DNA of 33,572 nucleotides from Geomobilibacter sp964431365. Lineage in GTDB: Bacteria > Desulfobacterota > Desulfuromonadia > Geobacterales > DSM-12255. The position numbers and the translations under genes were made by a program. Within the stretch, counting starts at the first letter, position 1. Each line of letters starts with the position of its first letter. Where the stretch lies: positions 1 through 33,572 of the forward strand of contig CAYSJJ010000047.1 of the NCBI GenBank assembly GCA_964431365.1, written 5' to 3'. Below are positions 6,675 to 15,014 of this stretch, piece after piece. Below the pieces are notes generated by a model. The model saw nothing but the letters and a program-made list of their open reading frames with translations, did not search any database and was not told the origin of the DNA.

Positions 6675-8660
6675 GTGATTTCTTCCGTTGATCCGACGGT
6701 ATGCCTTCTGACCGCAGCAACACTCATGGCGCTCTCGGGAGTGCCGGGGCTTCTGTTGAACAATCATGTATGGGGGCAACGGATTGCAGCGCTGGTCGTT
6801 GTCGTTGCCTCGCTGGTCGGGGAGTCTGCCGTCGTTGCGCTCCTCGGCGGTTCGCCCGGTGCTGCCTGGCAGATTGACTGGCCGCTGCCGTTCGGACCGG
6901 CACTCTTCTCCGTCGATCATCTCTCGACCCTTTTCCTCCTTCCCCTGTTCCTGGTCAGCGGCTGTGTCTCGGTCTATTCGGTCGCCTACTGGCCGGCAAG
7001 GGAACAGGCCAGTGCCGGAAGGCTTACGCTCTTTCTCGGGCTCTTTGCCGCTGCGATGGTCGTGGTGGTCATGGCCCGCCACGGCGTGCTGTTCCTCATG
7101 GCCTGGGAGGTCATGGCCCTGTCGGCCTACTTCCTGTTGACGACCGATCAGCGGAGTGCCGAGGTGCAGCGGGTCGGCACCGTCTACCTCATTGCCACCC
7201 ACACCGGCACCATGGCGCTGTTTGTCATGTTTTCGCTCCTGCGCGGGACGGTCGGCACATTCGCGTTTCCGGCAGCCCACGCACTCTCCCAGACGCTCCC
7301 CTGTGCCACGGTCATTATCATAACCGCCCTGATCGGCTTCGGCGGCAAGGCCGGTCTCATGCCGATGCACTTCTGGCTTCCCGGTGCCCACGCCAATGCC
7401 CCCAGTCACGTTTCGGCCATGATGTCCGGCCTGATGCTGAAGATGGGGGTCTATGGCATCCTTCGGACGCTCTCCTTTTTCGACATGCTGCCTGCCTGGC
7501 TTGGCTGGCTCATCCTCGTGCTCGGCGCCTGGTCCGCTGTCAACGGCATCGCCCTGGCGGCCGGCCAGCGTGACCTGAAACGCCTCCTGGCCTGCAGCAG
7601 CATCGAGAACGTCGGCATCATCTTCATCGGCATCGGGCTCGCGCTGGTCGGCCTGCAGCAGCACGCCCCGTATCTGGTGGTCTGTGGCCTTTTCGGCGCC
7701 TTTATCCATATCATCAACCACGGCCTGTTCAAGTCGCTCCTCTTCCTGGGGAGCGGGGTGCTGATCCATGGCACCGGGACCCGCGAGATAGACCGGATGG
7801 GAGGGCTCAGCCGGCGCATGCCGCTGACGTCGCCGCTCTTTCTGGTCGGCTCCCTAGCCATCTGCGGGCTGCCGCCGCTGAACGGCTTTGTCGGCGAGCT
7901 GTTCCTCTATGTCGGCTCCATCACCGACGGCATAGCCGACCCCTTGCCGCTGGCGGCCCTGACAGCGCCGGTGCTGGCACTGGTGGGGGGGCTGGCGGTC
8001 ATCACCTTTGTGAAACTCTACGGGATCATCTTTCTGGGCGCCCCCCGTTCGGCCGGAGCCGCCCATGGCCATGAGGCCACTGCGGGGATGACCGGTCCGA
8101 TGGTTCTGCTGGCGGCGGGCTGCCTGGCTGCCGGCATGGCGCCCGTGCTGCTGGTGCGGCTGGTCTCCCCGGCGGTCGCGTTCTACGGCGACCTGACCTC
8201 ACTCGCCATGGCCCGGGTTACCGGTCAGGTGCCGCTGGTGCCGCTCACCATCGCCAATATCCTGCTCGTGGTCCTGGTCGTGGTGATCGGGGGGGCATAC
8301 CTCCTCCGCCTGCGCAGGTCGCCCTGCTCCCAGGGAGCCACCTGGGGGTGCGGCTATCTCGAACCGACAGCCAGGATGCAGTACACCGGAACGTCGTTCA
8401 GCGAGATGGTGGTGAACCTGCTGGGGGGGATCGTTGCCCCTGATCGCTGGCGGCCGCGGCTCGTCGCTCTCTTCCCGTCCGGCGACGCACGCTTCCGGTA
8501 TGCGGTCACCGAAACGGTGCTCGACCGGATCCTGACGCCGCTCTTTCACGCCGTGGGCCTCGGCTTCTCCTTTCTCAGAAGGGTGCAGCACGGCCAGCTT
8601 CACATCTATGTGCTCTACATCTTTGCCACGCTCTGCGTCCTGATGATCTGGACACCCTGA
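6675..8660 (+). CDS. HyfB-like antiporter subunit, first gene of Ehr-like operon
   Basis: This 661-residue polytopic membrane protein of the HyfB/NuoL family is the largest proton- or sodium-translocating subunit of group 4 hydrogenase-like complexes. Glu145 (M-A-W-E-V-M-A-L) and Lys225 (G-F-G-G-K-A-G-L-M-P) of the ion channel are present, followed by W-L-P-G-A-H-A-N-A-P-S. The C-terminal extension carries C-G-Y-L-E-P-T-A-R-M-Q-Y, which is shared with the 3145-5142 copy. It starts at a GTG with GTGAGGT upstream; no ATG is better placed. It is the first of seven codirectional genes running to 14845. Energy coupling is inferred from the family. Confidence 0.92.
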   Translation: MISSVDPTVCLLTAATLMALSGVPGLLLNNHVWGQRIAALVVVVASLVGESAVVALLGGSPGAAWQIDWPLPFGPALFSVDHLSTLFLLPLFLVSGCVSVYSVAYWPAREQASAGRLTLFLGLFAAAMVVVVMARHGVLFLMAWEVMALSAYFLLTTDQRSAEVQRVGTVYLIATHTGTMALFVMFSLLRGTVGTFAFPAAHALSQTLPCATVIIITALIGFGGKAGLMPMHFWLPGAHANAPSHVSAMMSGLMLKMGVYGILRTLSFFDMLPAWLGWLILVLGAWSAVNGIALAAGQRDLKRLLACSSIENVGIIFIGIGLALVGLQQHAPYLVVCGLFGAFIHIINHGLFKSLLFLGSGVLIHGTGTREIDRMGGLSRRMPLTSPLFLVGSLAICGLPPLNGFVGELFLYVGSITDGIADPLPLAALTAPVLALVGGLAVITFVKLYGIIFLGAPRSAGAAHGHEATAGMTGPMVLLAAGCLAAGMAPVLLVRLVSPAVAFYGDLTSLAMARVTGQVPLVPLTIANILLVVLVVVIGGAYLLRLRRSPCSQGATWGCGYLEPTARMQYTGTSFSEMVVNLLGGIVAPDRWRPRLVALFPSGDARFRYAVTETVLDRILTPLFHAVGLGFSFLRRVQHGQLHIYVLYIFATLCVLMIWTP

Positions 8661-8704
8661 CCCGTGGCCGGCCGCGTTTTCATCTTGTGTGAGGATGGCA
8701 CCTT

Positions 8705-9613
8705 ATGACCGATATCATCATCCATTGTGCAGTGGCGCTCCTCTTTCCTCCCCTCCTGCTCGGGGTCATCAACAAGACCAAGGCGGCCTTTGCCGGACGG
8801 GTCGGGGCGCCCTATCTGCAACCCTATTACGACCTGATCAAGCTGCTGCGCAAGGGGTCGGTCTTCAGCGAGACCACCAGCTGGATCTTTCGTGCCGGCC
8901 CGGTGGTGACGCTCTCCGCAACGCTCATCGCCGCCCTGCTGATACCGCTGGGACGCCATGGCGCGCCGATCTCCTTCAGCGGCGACCTTATCCTCTTTGC
9001 CTACCTGTTCGGACTGTCGCGGTTCTTCACCACCATCGCCGCCCTCGATACCGGCTCCAGCTTCGAGGGGATGGGCGCGGCCCGGGAGGTGACCTTTTCC
9101 TGCCTGGCCGAACCGACGCTCTTCTTCGCCCTGATCACCCTGGCCCGCATGAGCGGGTCGCTCACCCTCTCGACCATCCTGACCCACCCCACGCCGGAGA
9201 TCTGGATTGCCGCCGGGGCCAGCATGCTCCTCCTGGTGGGGGCCCTCTTCATCACCCTGCTGGCGGAAAACTGCCGCATCCCCTTCGACGACCCCAACAC
9301 CCACCTGGAACTGACCATGATCCACGAGGTCATGGTGCTGGACCACAGCGGTCCGGCGTTCGGTGTCATCCTTTACGGCGCGGCCCTGAAGCTCTTCGTG
9401 CTCGGGGCGGTCTTCATCAACGTCGCCCTCCCCATCGCCACCGGCAACGCTCTGGCCGACTGGGGCATCTTCCTCGTGGCCATGATCGCCCTGGCGGTGG
9501 CCATCGGCGTCGTCGAGTCGGTCATGGCCAGGCTGAGGCTGGTGCGGGTCCCGCAGCTCCTGGTCGGGGCCACCATCCTGTCGGCCTTTGCCATGCTGCT
9601 GGTCCTGAGGTGA
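8705..9613 (+). CDS. HyfC/NuoH-like membrane subunit
   Basis: This 302-residue membrane protein belongs to the NuoH/HycD/HyfC family, which anchors the soluble arm and links redox chemistry to the ion channels. Recognisable blocks are G-A-P-Y-L-Q-P-Y-Y-D-L-I-K-L, G-S-S-F-E-G-M-G-A-A-R-E (about residues 117-128), and E-N-C-R-I-P-F-D-D-P-N-T-H-L-E-L-T with M-I-H-E after it. These acidic residues form the loop facing the small and large subunits and all are kept. About eight hydrophobic helices are visible. The next gene starts four bases after its stop. Confidence 0.92.
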   Translation: MTDIIIHCAVALLFPPLLLGVINKTKAAFAGRVGAPYLQPYYDLIKLLRKGSVFSETTSWIFRAGPVVTLSATLIAALLIPLGRHGAPISFSGDLILFAYLFGLSRFFTTIAALDTGSSFEGMGAAREVTFSCLAEPTLFFALITLARMSGSLTLSTILTHPTPEIWIAAGASMLLLVGALFITLLAENCRIPFDDPNTHLELTMIHEVMVLDHSGPAFGVILYGAALKLFVLGAVFINVALPIATGNALADWGIFLVAMIALAVAIGVVESVMARLRLVRVPQLLVGATILSAFAMLLVLR

Positions 9614-9617
9614 ACCC

Positions 9618-10259
9618 ATGAATACACTTGCCGATCAATTACTGGTGCTGGTGATGCTGATCAACCTGCTCATGCTCGGCACGAGCAGGCTGATCTTCTC
9701 CATCCGCGCCGTTGCCGCCCAGGGGGTCATCCTCGGCATCCTGCCGGGGCTGATCCACCCCTTTTCCGGCCACCTGGCCGGCATCACCGCCGGCATCATC
9801 CTGGCCAAGGGGATCGTCATTCCGTACCTGATCAGCGATGCCGTCCGCAAGGCCCAGATCAGGCGCGAGGTGGAACCGTTCATCGGCTACGTGTCGACCC
9901 TGCTGCTGGGCGCTGTCTTCACGGCCCTTGCCTTCGTCTTTGCCGAAAAGCTGCCGCTGGCGCCCGAACACAGGGACCTGCTCTTCGTTCCGGCCTCCAT
10001 CGCCACCCTCCTGACCGGGTTCCTGCTCCTCACTACCCGGCGCAAGGCCATTTCCCAGGTCATCGGCTATCTGGTGCTGGAAAACGGCATCTTCGTGTTC
10101 GGCCTGCTGCTGACCGAGGCGATGCCGGTCATGGTGGAGGCGGGCGCGCTGCTCGACCTGCTGGTGGGGATATTTGTCATGGGAATCGTCATCAACCATA
10201 TCAGTCGGGAGTTTTCGTCCATCGACACCTCCCGGCTGCGGACCCTCAAGGAGGAGTAG
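9618..10259 (+). CDS. HyfE-like small membrane subunit
   Basis: This 213-residue protein is made mostly of hydrophobic helices and corresponds in length and place to HyfE (about 216 residues), a NuoK/MrpC-like subunit of hydrogenase-4-type complexes. A charged segment around residues 70-80 (R-K-A-Q-I-R-R-E-V-E) separates early and middle helices. A late V-L-E-N-G-I-F-V-F-G block, with a membrane-embedded Glu, resembles the conserved NuoK/HyfE region. GAGGTG lies just before the ATG, inside the end of the preceding gene. It is followed after 3 bp by the HyfF-like gene. Confidence 0.88.
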   Translation: MNTLADQLLVLVMLINLLMLGTSRLIFSIRAVAAQGVILGILPGLIHPFSGHLAGITAGIILAKGIVIPYLISDAVRKAQIRREVEPFIGYVSTLLLGAVFTALAFVFAEKLPLAPEHRDLLFVPASIATLLTGFLLLTTRRKAISQVIGYLVLENGIFVFGLLLTEAMPVMVEAGALLDLLVGIFVMGIVINHISREFSSIDTSRLRTLKEE

Positions 10260-10262
10260 CGC

Positions 10263-11699
10263 ATGTTGTCTGCCCTTGTTCTGATGCCGCTGCTCGGGGC
10301 GCTCCTGGCCTGGATCGTGCCGGATAACCGGTTGCGGCCCCTTATCCTGCCGGTGGTCGCCACAACCCACCTGGCCCTGACGGCCCTCCTGCTGGGGAAT
10401 AGCCCGCCCCCCTCGGCCGGCGGGTGGATCTGGCTCGACCCGCTGGGGAAGGTGGTGCTGCTCTGCATCAGCCTCCTCTTCGCGGTCTGCGCCTTCTATG
10501 CGGTCGGCTACCTCTCGTACCGCCAGGAACGCTCCAACCGGGTGCTCTGCATGGGGCTCCTGGTCTGCCTGTCGGCCATGGGGATGGTGACCATGACCCA
10601 GCACCTGGGGCTCCTCTGGGTTGCCCTGGAGACCACCACCGTCTCCATGGCGCCGCTCATCTATTTCAATCATAACGCCCGCTCCATCGAGGCGACCTGG
10701 AAGTACCTCCTGCTCTGTTCCGTCGGGATCGGCCTGGCGCTCCTGGGGCTTCTGTTCCTCGCCTATTCCACCTACGTGGCGCAGCACGAGGCGACCCTGC
10801 TGCTGGGGCCGCTCATGCAGTCGGCCCGCGGGTTGAACCCGGGGTGGCTCCATGCGGCGGCGATCTTCCTCCTGGTGGGGTACGGCTCAAAGATGGGGCT
10901 GGCGCCGCTGCATGCCTGGAAGCCCGATGCCTACGGCGAAGCGCCGGGGCTGGTGGGGGCGCTGCTGGCCGGAGGACTGGTCAACTGCGCCTTCCTCTCC
11001 ATCCTGCGGGTCTACCAGATCTGCCTGGCGTCCGGCACCGAGATCCGTTTCTTCCAGCAGGCCCTGGTCGGCATGGGGCTGATCTCCATGGCCTTTGCCG
11101 CCGTGTTCATGGCCCGCCAGGCCGACTTCAAGAGGATGCTCGCCTACTCCAGCGTCGAGCATGTGGGGATCCTCGCCATCGGCCTCGGGCTCGGCAAGGG
11201 GGCGCTGTACGGTGCGCTCTTTCACCTCCTGAACAACGGGCTGACCAAGGGGGTGCTCTTCCTCTCCTCCGGCAACATCCACCGCTCCTACTCCAATAAG
11301 ACGACCGACGTGGTCAAGGGGGTGCTGACACGCCTCCCCTGGTCCGGCGGGCTCTTCCTGGCCGGGTTCATCGCCATCACCGGCTCTCCGCCGTTTTCGC
11401 CGTTCATCAGCGAGTTCACCATCGTCAGCAACGCCTTCATCGAGGGGCGCCATCTGGTGGGAGCGCTCTTCCTCCTCTTCCTGGTCATCGTCTTCATCGG
11501 CATGGCACTGACCGTGCTTCCCATGGTCATGGGGGCCCCGCCTGATGATGTGGAGCCGACCGATTACGAGGACCGCCTGATGACGGTGGGGCCGCCGTTC
11601 TGCATGATGCTGGTCATCCTGGCGCTGGGGATCTGGCCGCCGGAGTTCCTGGTCGCCTTACTCACGGACGGTGCCACCATGCTGGGGGTGAAACAGTGA
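10263..11699 (+). CDS. HyfF-like antiporter subunit
   Basis: This 478-residue polytopic protein is of the NuoN/MrpD/HyfF type. It keeps the membrane Glu123 (W-V-A-L-E-T-T-T) and Lys210 (G-Y-G-S-K-M-G-L-A-P-L-H) of the proton-translocating half channels, followed by A-W-K-P-D-A-Y-G-E-A-P. It is somewhat shorter than E. coli HyfF. GGAGGAG precedes the ATG. Its TGA overlaps the GTG start of the large-subunit gene by 4 bp (GTGA), implying translational coupling. With the HyfB-like subunits it would form the ion-pumping arm of the complex. Confidence 0.92.
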   Translation: MLSALVLMPLLGALLAWIVPDNRLRPLILPVVATTHLALTALLLGNSPPPSAGGWIWLDPLGKVVLLCISLLFAVCAFYAVGYLSYRQERSNRVLCMGLLVCLSAMGMVTMTQHLGLLWVALETTTVSMAPLIYFNHNARSIEATWKYLLLCSVGIGLALLGLLFLAYSTYVAQHEATLLLGPLMQSARGLNPGWLHAAAIFLLVGYGSKMGLAPLHAWKPDAYGEAPGLVGALLAGGLVNCAFLSILRVYQICLASGTEIRFFQQALVGMGLISMAFAAVFMARQADFKRMLAYSSVEHVGILAIGLGLGKGALYGALFHLLNNGLTKGVLFLSSGNIHRSYSNKTTDVVKGVLTRLPWSGGLFLAGFIAITGSPPFSPFISEFTIVSNAFIEGRHLVGALFLLFLVIVFIGMALTVLPMVMGAPPDDVEPTDYEDRLMTVGPPFCMMLVILALGIWPPEFLVALLTDGATMLGVKQ

Positions 11700-13219
11700 A
11701 CGGCTCGCTGAAGAGCATCTACAACGGCTCCGCCATTTCGCTGGCGGAGATTCCCGTAACCGACTCAACCCAGTTCCTCCAGGAGATCCTCGACGCCTCC
11801 GACCATGGCTGGCGCGTGGCCTCCTATTTCGGGATTCCCGGGACTGACGGCATTCCCCTCTTCTGCCTGCTTGCCAACAAGGCCGAAGGGCGGCTGGCAG
11901 TGACCCGCACGGTTGCCGACGGGGAGACCTTCCCCTCCATCGCGTCCCTCTCCCCCCAGCTGCAGCTATTTGAACGGGAGATCGCGGAGCAGTGCGGCCT
12001 CACCTTCACCGATCACCCCTGGTTCAAGCCGGTACGTTTCCATCGACCGTTCCTCTCCGGCCGCGACGCCTGGAACCGGCCGACGGACGAGCCGCTCCGG
12101 GTGGGGGTCATGAACTATTTCCAGGTGGCCGGGGACGAAGTGCATGAAGTGGCCGTCGGACCGGTCCATGCCGGGATCATCGAGCCGGGGCACTTCCGTT
12201 TCCAGTGCCACGGCGAAGAGGTCTTCCACCTGGAGATATCGCTCGGCTACCAGCACCGGGGGATCGAGGCGGATCTTCTTAACGGGCCGCACCCGCGCAC
12301 CCTCCAGCATATGGAGACGGCCGCCGGCGACACCACCGTCGGCCACGGCCTGGCCTACTGCATGGCCATGGAGGCCCTCACCGGCGTCAGGGTCCCGCCG
12401 CGGGCCGAGGTGCTGCGCGGCATCGCCCTGGAACTGGAGCGGCTGGCCAATCATACCGGCGACCTGGGCGCCATCGCCGGCGACGTGGGGTACCTCCCCA
12501 CCGCCTCCTTCTGCGGCCGCATCAGGGGGGACTTCCTCAACATGACGGCGGTCCTCTGCGGCAGCCGGTTCGGCCGCGGGCTTCTCGCCCCGGGGGGGAC
12601 CATCTTCGACCTCACGACGGAGCAGCGGGACGACCTGCTGAAACGGCTGGCCGATGCGCGGCGCGACCTTACCGATGCCGTTGACCTCCTCTGGAACACC
12701 CCGTCGGTCATGGGGCGGCTCGAAGGGACCGGGGCGCTGACCCAGGAACAGGGCCTGGAGCTGGGGCTGGTGGGGCCTGCTGCCCGGGCCTGCGGCATCA
12801 AGCGGGATGTCCGCCACGACTTTCCCTTCGGCATCTACCGGATGACCCACCTGCCGGTGGCGACCGCCTTTCACGGCGATGTCTGCTCGCGGAGCATCAT
12901 CCGCTGGCAGGAGGCCCAGAAATCCATGGATTTCATCGATGAGCAGCTGCGGCAACTCCCTGCGGGGGGGCATCGGACAAAACCGTCGTCACCCTGCGGA
13001 GCCGGGCGGCTGGCCGTGGCACTGACCGAGGGGTGGCGCGGCGAGATCTGCCACGTGGCGGTCACCGACGACACGGGGCGTTTCAGCCGGTACAAGATCG
13101 TCGACCCCTCGTTTCATAACTGGCAGGGGCTGGCCATGGCGCTCAGGGGAGAACAGATCTCCGATTTTCCGCTCTGCAACAAGAGCTTCAACCTCTCCTA
13201 CTGCGGTTACGACCTGTAG
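11696..13219 (+). CDS. Ehr-type large subunit (fused NuoC/NuoD-like) lacking nickel ligands
   Basis: This 507-residue protein is homologous to HycE/HyfG. Residues about 15-115 are a NuoC-like domain and about 140-507 a NuoD-like domain. L-G-Y-Q-H-R-G-I-E (183-191) and E-L-E-R-L-A-N-H (246-253) anchor the alignment. Group 4 hydrogenases have C-G-I-C in the L1 region; here it reads A-G-D-T (Ala210, Thr213). The C-terminal D-P-C-x-x-C reads F-N-L-S-Y-C, keeping only the last Cys (503). Three of the four nickel-binding cysteines are therefore absent and no [NiFe] site can form. This matches the Ehr (energy-converting-hydrogenase-related) complexes described in Geobacter, whose substrate is not settled. 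No maturation genes are nearby. It starts at a GTG overlapping the previous stop. Confidence 0.9.
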   Translation: MNGSLKSIYNGSAISLAEIPVTDSTQFLQEILDASDHGWRVASYFGIPGTDGIPLFCLLANKAEGRLAVTRTVADGETFPSIASLSPQLQLFEREIAEQCGLTFTDHPWFKPVRFHRPFLSGRDAWNRPTDEPLRVGVMNYFQVAGDEVHEVAVGPVHAGIIEPGHFRFQCHGEEVFHLEISLGYQHRGIEADLLNGPHPRTLQHMETAAGDTTVGHGLAYCMAMEALTGVRVPPRAEVLRGIALELERLANHTGDLGAIAGDVGYLPTASFCGRIRGDFLNMTAVLCGSRFGRGLLAPGGTIFDLTTEQRDDLLKRLADARRDLTDAVDLLWNTPSVMGRLEGTGALTQEQGLELGLVGPAARACGIKRDVRHDFPFGIYRMTHLPVATAFHGDVCSRSIIRWQEAQKSMDFIDEQLRQLPAGGHRTKPSSPCGAGRLAVALTEGWRGEICHVAVTDDTGRFSRYKIVDPSFHNWQGLAMALRGEQISDFPLCNKSFNLSYCGYDL

Positions 13220-13234
13220 GGAAAGGAGTCGATC

Positions 13235-14092
13235 ATGGGACGCAGACCGGCCAAGCTGGCTGTGGGAGGCGACGCGCAGCTGAAATCGAAACCGGTTCCT
13301 AAAGAGAAATCGGATTACCAGATCCAGTCCGTGGCCAACGCCCTGGATCTGCTGGAGGCGGTCGCGGCTTCCACGGACGGATTGACGTCCGAAGGGGTGC
13401 GAAAGAAGCTCCGGTTGTCCAAGGAAGCTATCGTGAAGATCGCGGTAACCCTGGAGCGGAGGGGGTACCTGGAACTCGACCCCCTGACGGATCACTACCG
13501 TCTCTCGCTACGAACCCTGGAGCTGAGTCAGACCTTTATCCGCCAGGCAGCCCTGTTCAGCCAGGCACGACCGATCATCGAGGAGTTGAGCCGCCTCTGC
13601 GGAGAGACCGTCTATATCGCGGTCATGAAGCAGGGGTATTGCGTCTACCTGGAACAGGCCGAAACCCGGCATGCCGTCCGGGTGGTCTCCCGTTTCGGCT
13701 CGCAGCTCCCGGCCTACTCCTCGGCAGGGGGGAAGGTGCTGCTTGCCGGAATGACTGGCGAAGCCGTGGCAGCCTATCTGGATGATACGGAGATCGTTGC
13801 CTATACCCCGACGACGATTGTCGACCGTGGCGCATTCGAAGCCCATCTGCGGCAGGTGGCTGCCCAAGGGTTTGCCATAAACGAAGAGGAACTGGAAAGC
13901 GGAGTCTGCGGGGTTGCCGCGCCGATTCGCGACCATACGGGGCGGGTGATCGCGGCGGCAGTCGTTTCCGCCCCCACGGTACGCGTCTCGTCCCATCGGC
14001 TCCATACCGAGCTGGTTCCTATGATTCGGGAAGCGGCCGGCCAGATTTCGATCAGACTCGGATACAACCCGGATTCCCGGGAGGAAGGATAG
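13235..14092 (+). CDS. IclR-family transcriptional regulator inside Ehr-like operon
   Basis: The 285-residue protein has an unusual charged N-terminal tail of about 30 residues. An IclR winged helix-turn-helix follows (about 32-95: S-V-A-N-A-L-D-L-L-E, L-T-S-E-G-V-R-K-K-L, L-E-R-R-G-Y-L-E-L). The IclR ligand-binding domain (about 110-275) shows Y-S-S-A-G-G-K-V-L-L-A and G-V-C-G-V-A-A-P-I-R-D. IclR proteins sense small metabolites such as organic acids. It lies between large- and small-subunit genes on the same strand, with gaps of 15 and 6 bp, so it is made with the complex it probably controls. AAGGAG precedes the ATG. The ligand cannot be deduced. Confidence 0.9.
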   Translation: MGRRPAKLAVGGDAQLKSKPVPKEKSDYQIQSVANALDLLEAVAASTDGLTSEGVRKKLRLSKEAIVKIAVTLERRGYLELDPLTDHYRLSLRTLELSQTFIRQAALFSQARPIIEELSRLCGETVYIAVMKQGYCVYLEQAETRHAVRVVSRFGSQLPAYSSAGGKVLLAGMTGEAVAAYLDDTEIVAYTPTTIVDRGAFEAHLRQVAAQGFAINEEELESGVCGVAAPIRDHTGRVIAAAVVSAPTVRVSSHRLHTELVPMIREAAGQISIRLGYNPDSREEG

Positions 14093-14098
14093 TCCACC

Positions 14099-14845
14099 AT
14101 GTTCCGTGCCATCATGTCCCGCCTCAGGCAGGGACATCGCACCATGCCCTATCCCGCGGCGCCGCTGCAGATGCCCGAGCGGTTTCGCGGCTATCCCGTC
14201 GTTTCGACGCTGACGCGGCCTGCGGAAGAAGAGGCTGACGCGGCCGGCTGCCCCTACGGCGCGGTCACCGCCACCGGCGGCGGTTGTCTGGACATGGGGA
14301 AGTGCCTCTTCTGCGCCGAGTGCCCGGCCGGGAACATACAATTCACCCCCGACTATCAGCTGGCCGTGACCAGCCGGGAGCACCTTCTGGTGCATCCCGG
14401 GTCGGAACGCCACCACGCCCAACCGCTCCCCACCGATCTGCGCCGGATGTTCGGCCGCTCGCTCAAGTTCCGGGAGGTCAGCGCCGGCGGCTGCAACGCC
14501 TGCGAGGCCGACACCAACGTCCTTTCCACCATCGGGTGGGATCTGGGGCGTTTCGGCATTCAGTTCGTCGCCTCGCCGCGCCACGCAGACGGACTCTGGG
14601 TGACCGGCCCCGTGACCGAAAACATGGCGCAGGCCCTGCTCACCACCTATCAGGCGATCCCCGACCCCAAGATCGTCGTCGCCTGTGGCGCCTGCGCCAT
14701 CAACGGCGGACCGTACATCGACGCGCCCCAGGTCTGCAACGGTGCGGACAGCCTGGTCCCGGTCGATCTCTACATCCCCGGCTGTCCGCCCCATCCGGCG
14801 ACCATCCTGGACGGGCTGCTCCGTATCCTGGACAAGCTGCGGTAG
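14099..14845 (+). CDS. Ferredoxin/NuoB-like fused small subunit
   Basis: This 248-residue protein has two parts. Residues about 50-80 hold a cysteine-rich ferredoxin-like segment (C-P-Y-G-A-V, then C-x5-C-x2-C-x2-C-P) able to hold one [4Fe-4S] cluster. Residues about 120-248 are NuoB/HyfI-like, with C-N-A-C-E, G-A-C-A and P-G-C-P-P as cluster ligands. In E. coli hydrogenase 4 the ferredoxin (HyfH) and small subunit (HyfI) are separate, so this looks like a shortened fusion. It would pass electrons to or from the large-subunit site. GGAGGAAGG precedes the ATG. It is the last gene before a strong terminator. Confidence 0.88.
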   Translation: MFRAIMSRLRQGHRTMPYPAAPLQMPERFRGYPVVSTLTRPAEEEADAAGCPYGAVTATGGGCLDMGKCLFCAECPAGNIQFTPDYQLAVTSREHLLVHPGSERHHAQPLPTDLRRMFGRSLKFREVSAGGCNACEADTNVLSTIGWDLGRFGIQFVASPRHADGLWVTGPVTENMAQALLTTYQAIPDPKIVVACGACAINGGPYIDAPQVCNGADSLVPVDLYIPGCPPHPATILDGLLRILDKLR

Positions 14846-14868
14846 TCTCTCCCTCCGTCGGCAAGACG

Positions 14869-14902
14869 AAAAGCCTCGCGCATGAATCGCGAGGCTTTTT
14901 TT
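14869..14902 (+). terminator. Intrinsic terminator of Ehr-like operon
   Basis: AAAAGCCTCGCG is followed by a 7-nt loop and the complementary CGCGAGGCTTTT with further Ts. It lies 24 bp after the small-subunit stop. The A-run on the left arm means it may also work in reverse. Confidence 0.9.
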
Positions 14903-14950
14903 ATCTATCAGGTTCGGAACGGATCGGGCGGGTTGATCTGTCCGGCCCGG

Positions 14951-14978
14951 TTCCCATTGCCCAGGATTGCGATATACT
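14951..14978 (+). promoter_or_regulatory. Possible sigma-70-type promoter for tri-haem cytochrome
   Basis: A -10-like TATACT (14973-14978) lies 16 bp after a weak -35-like TTCCCA (14951-14956), about 37 bp upstream of the cytochrome start and downstream of the operon terminator. The position fits; the -35 match is poor. Confidence 0.35.
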
Positions 14979-15014
14979 AATCTGCACCAGCAGGCCATTC
15001 GCTCCCCGGGGGTG

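Noticed and set aside
8615..10853. Long minus-strand frames over the HyfC, HyfE and HyfF genes
   Set aside because: Products are full of Gly, Asp, His, Gln and Arg, as expected from antisense of GC-rich membrane genes.
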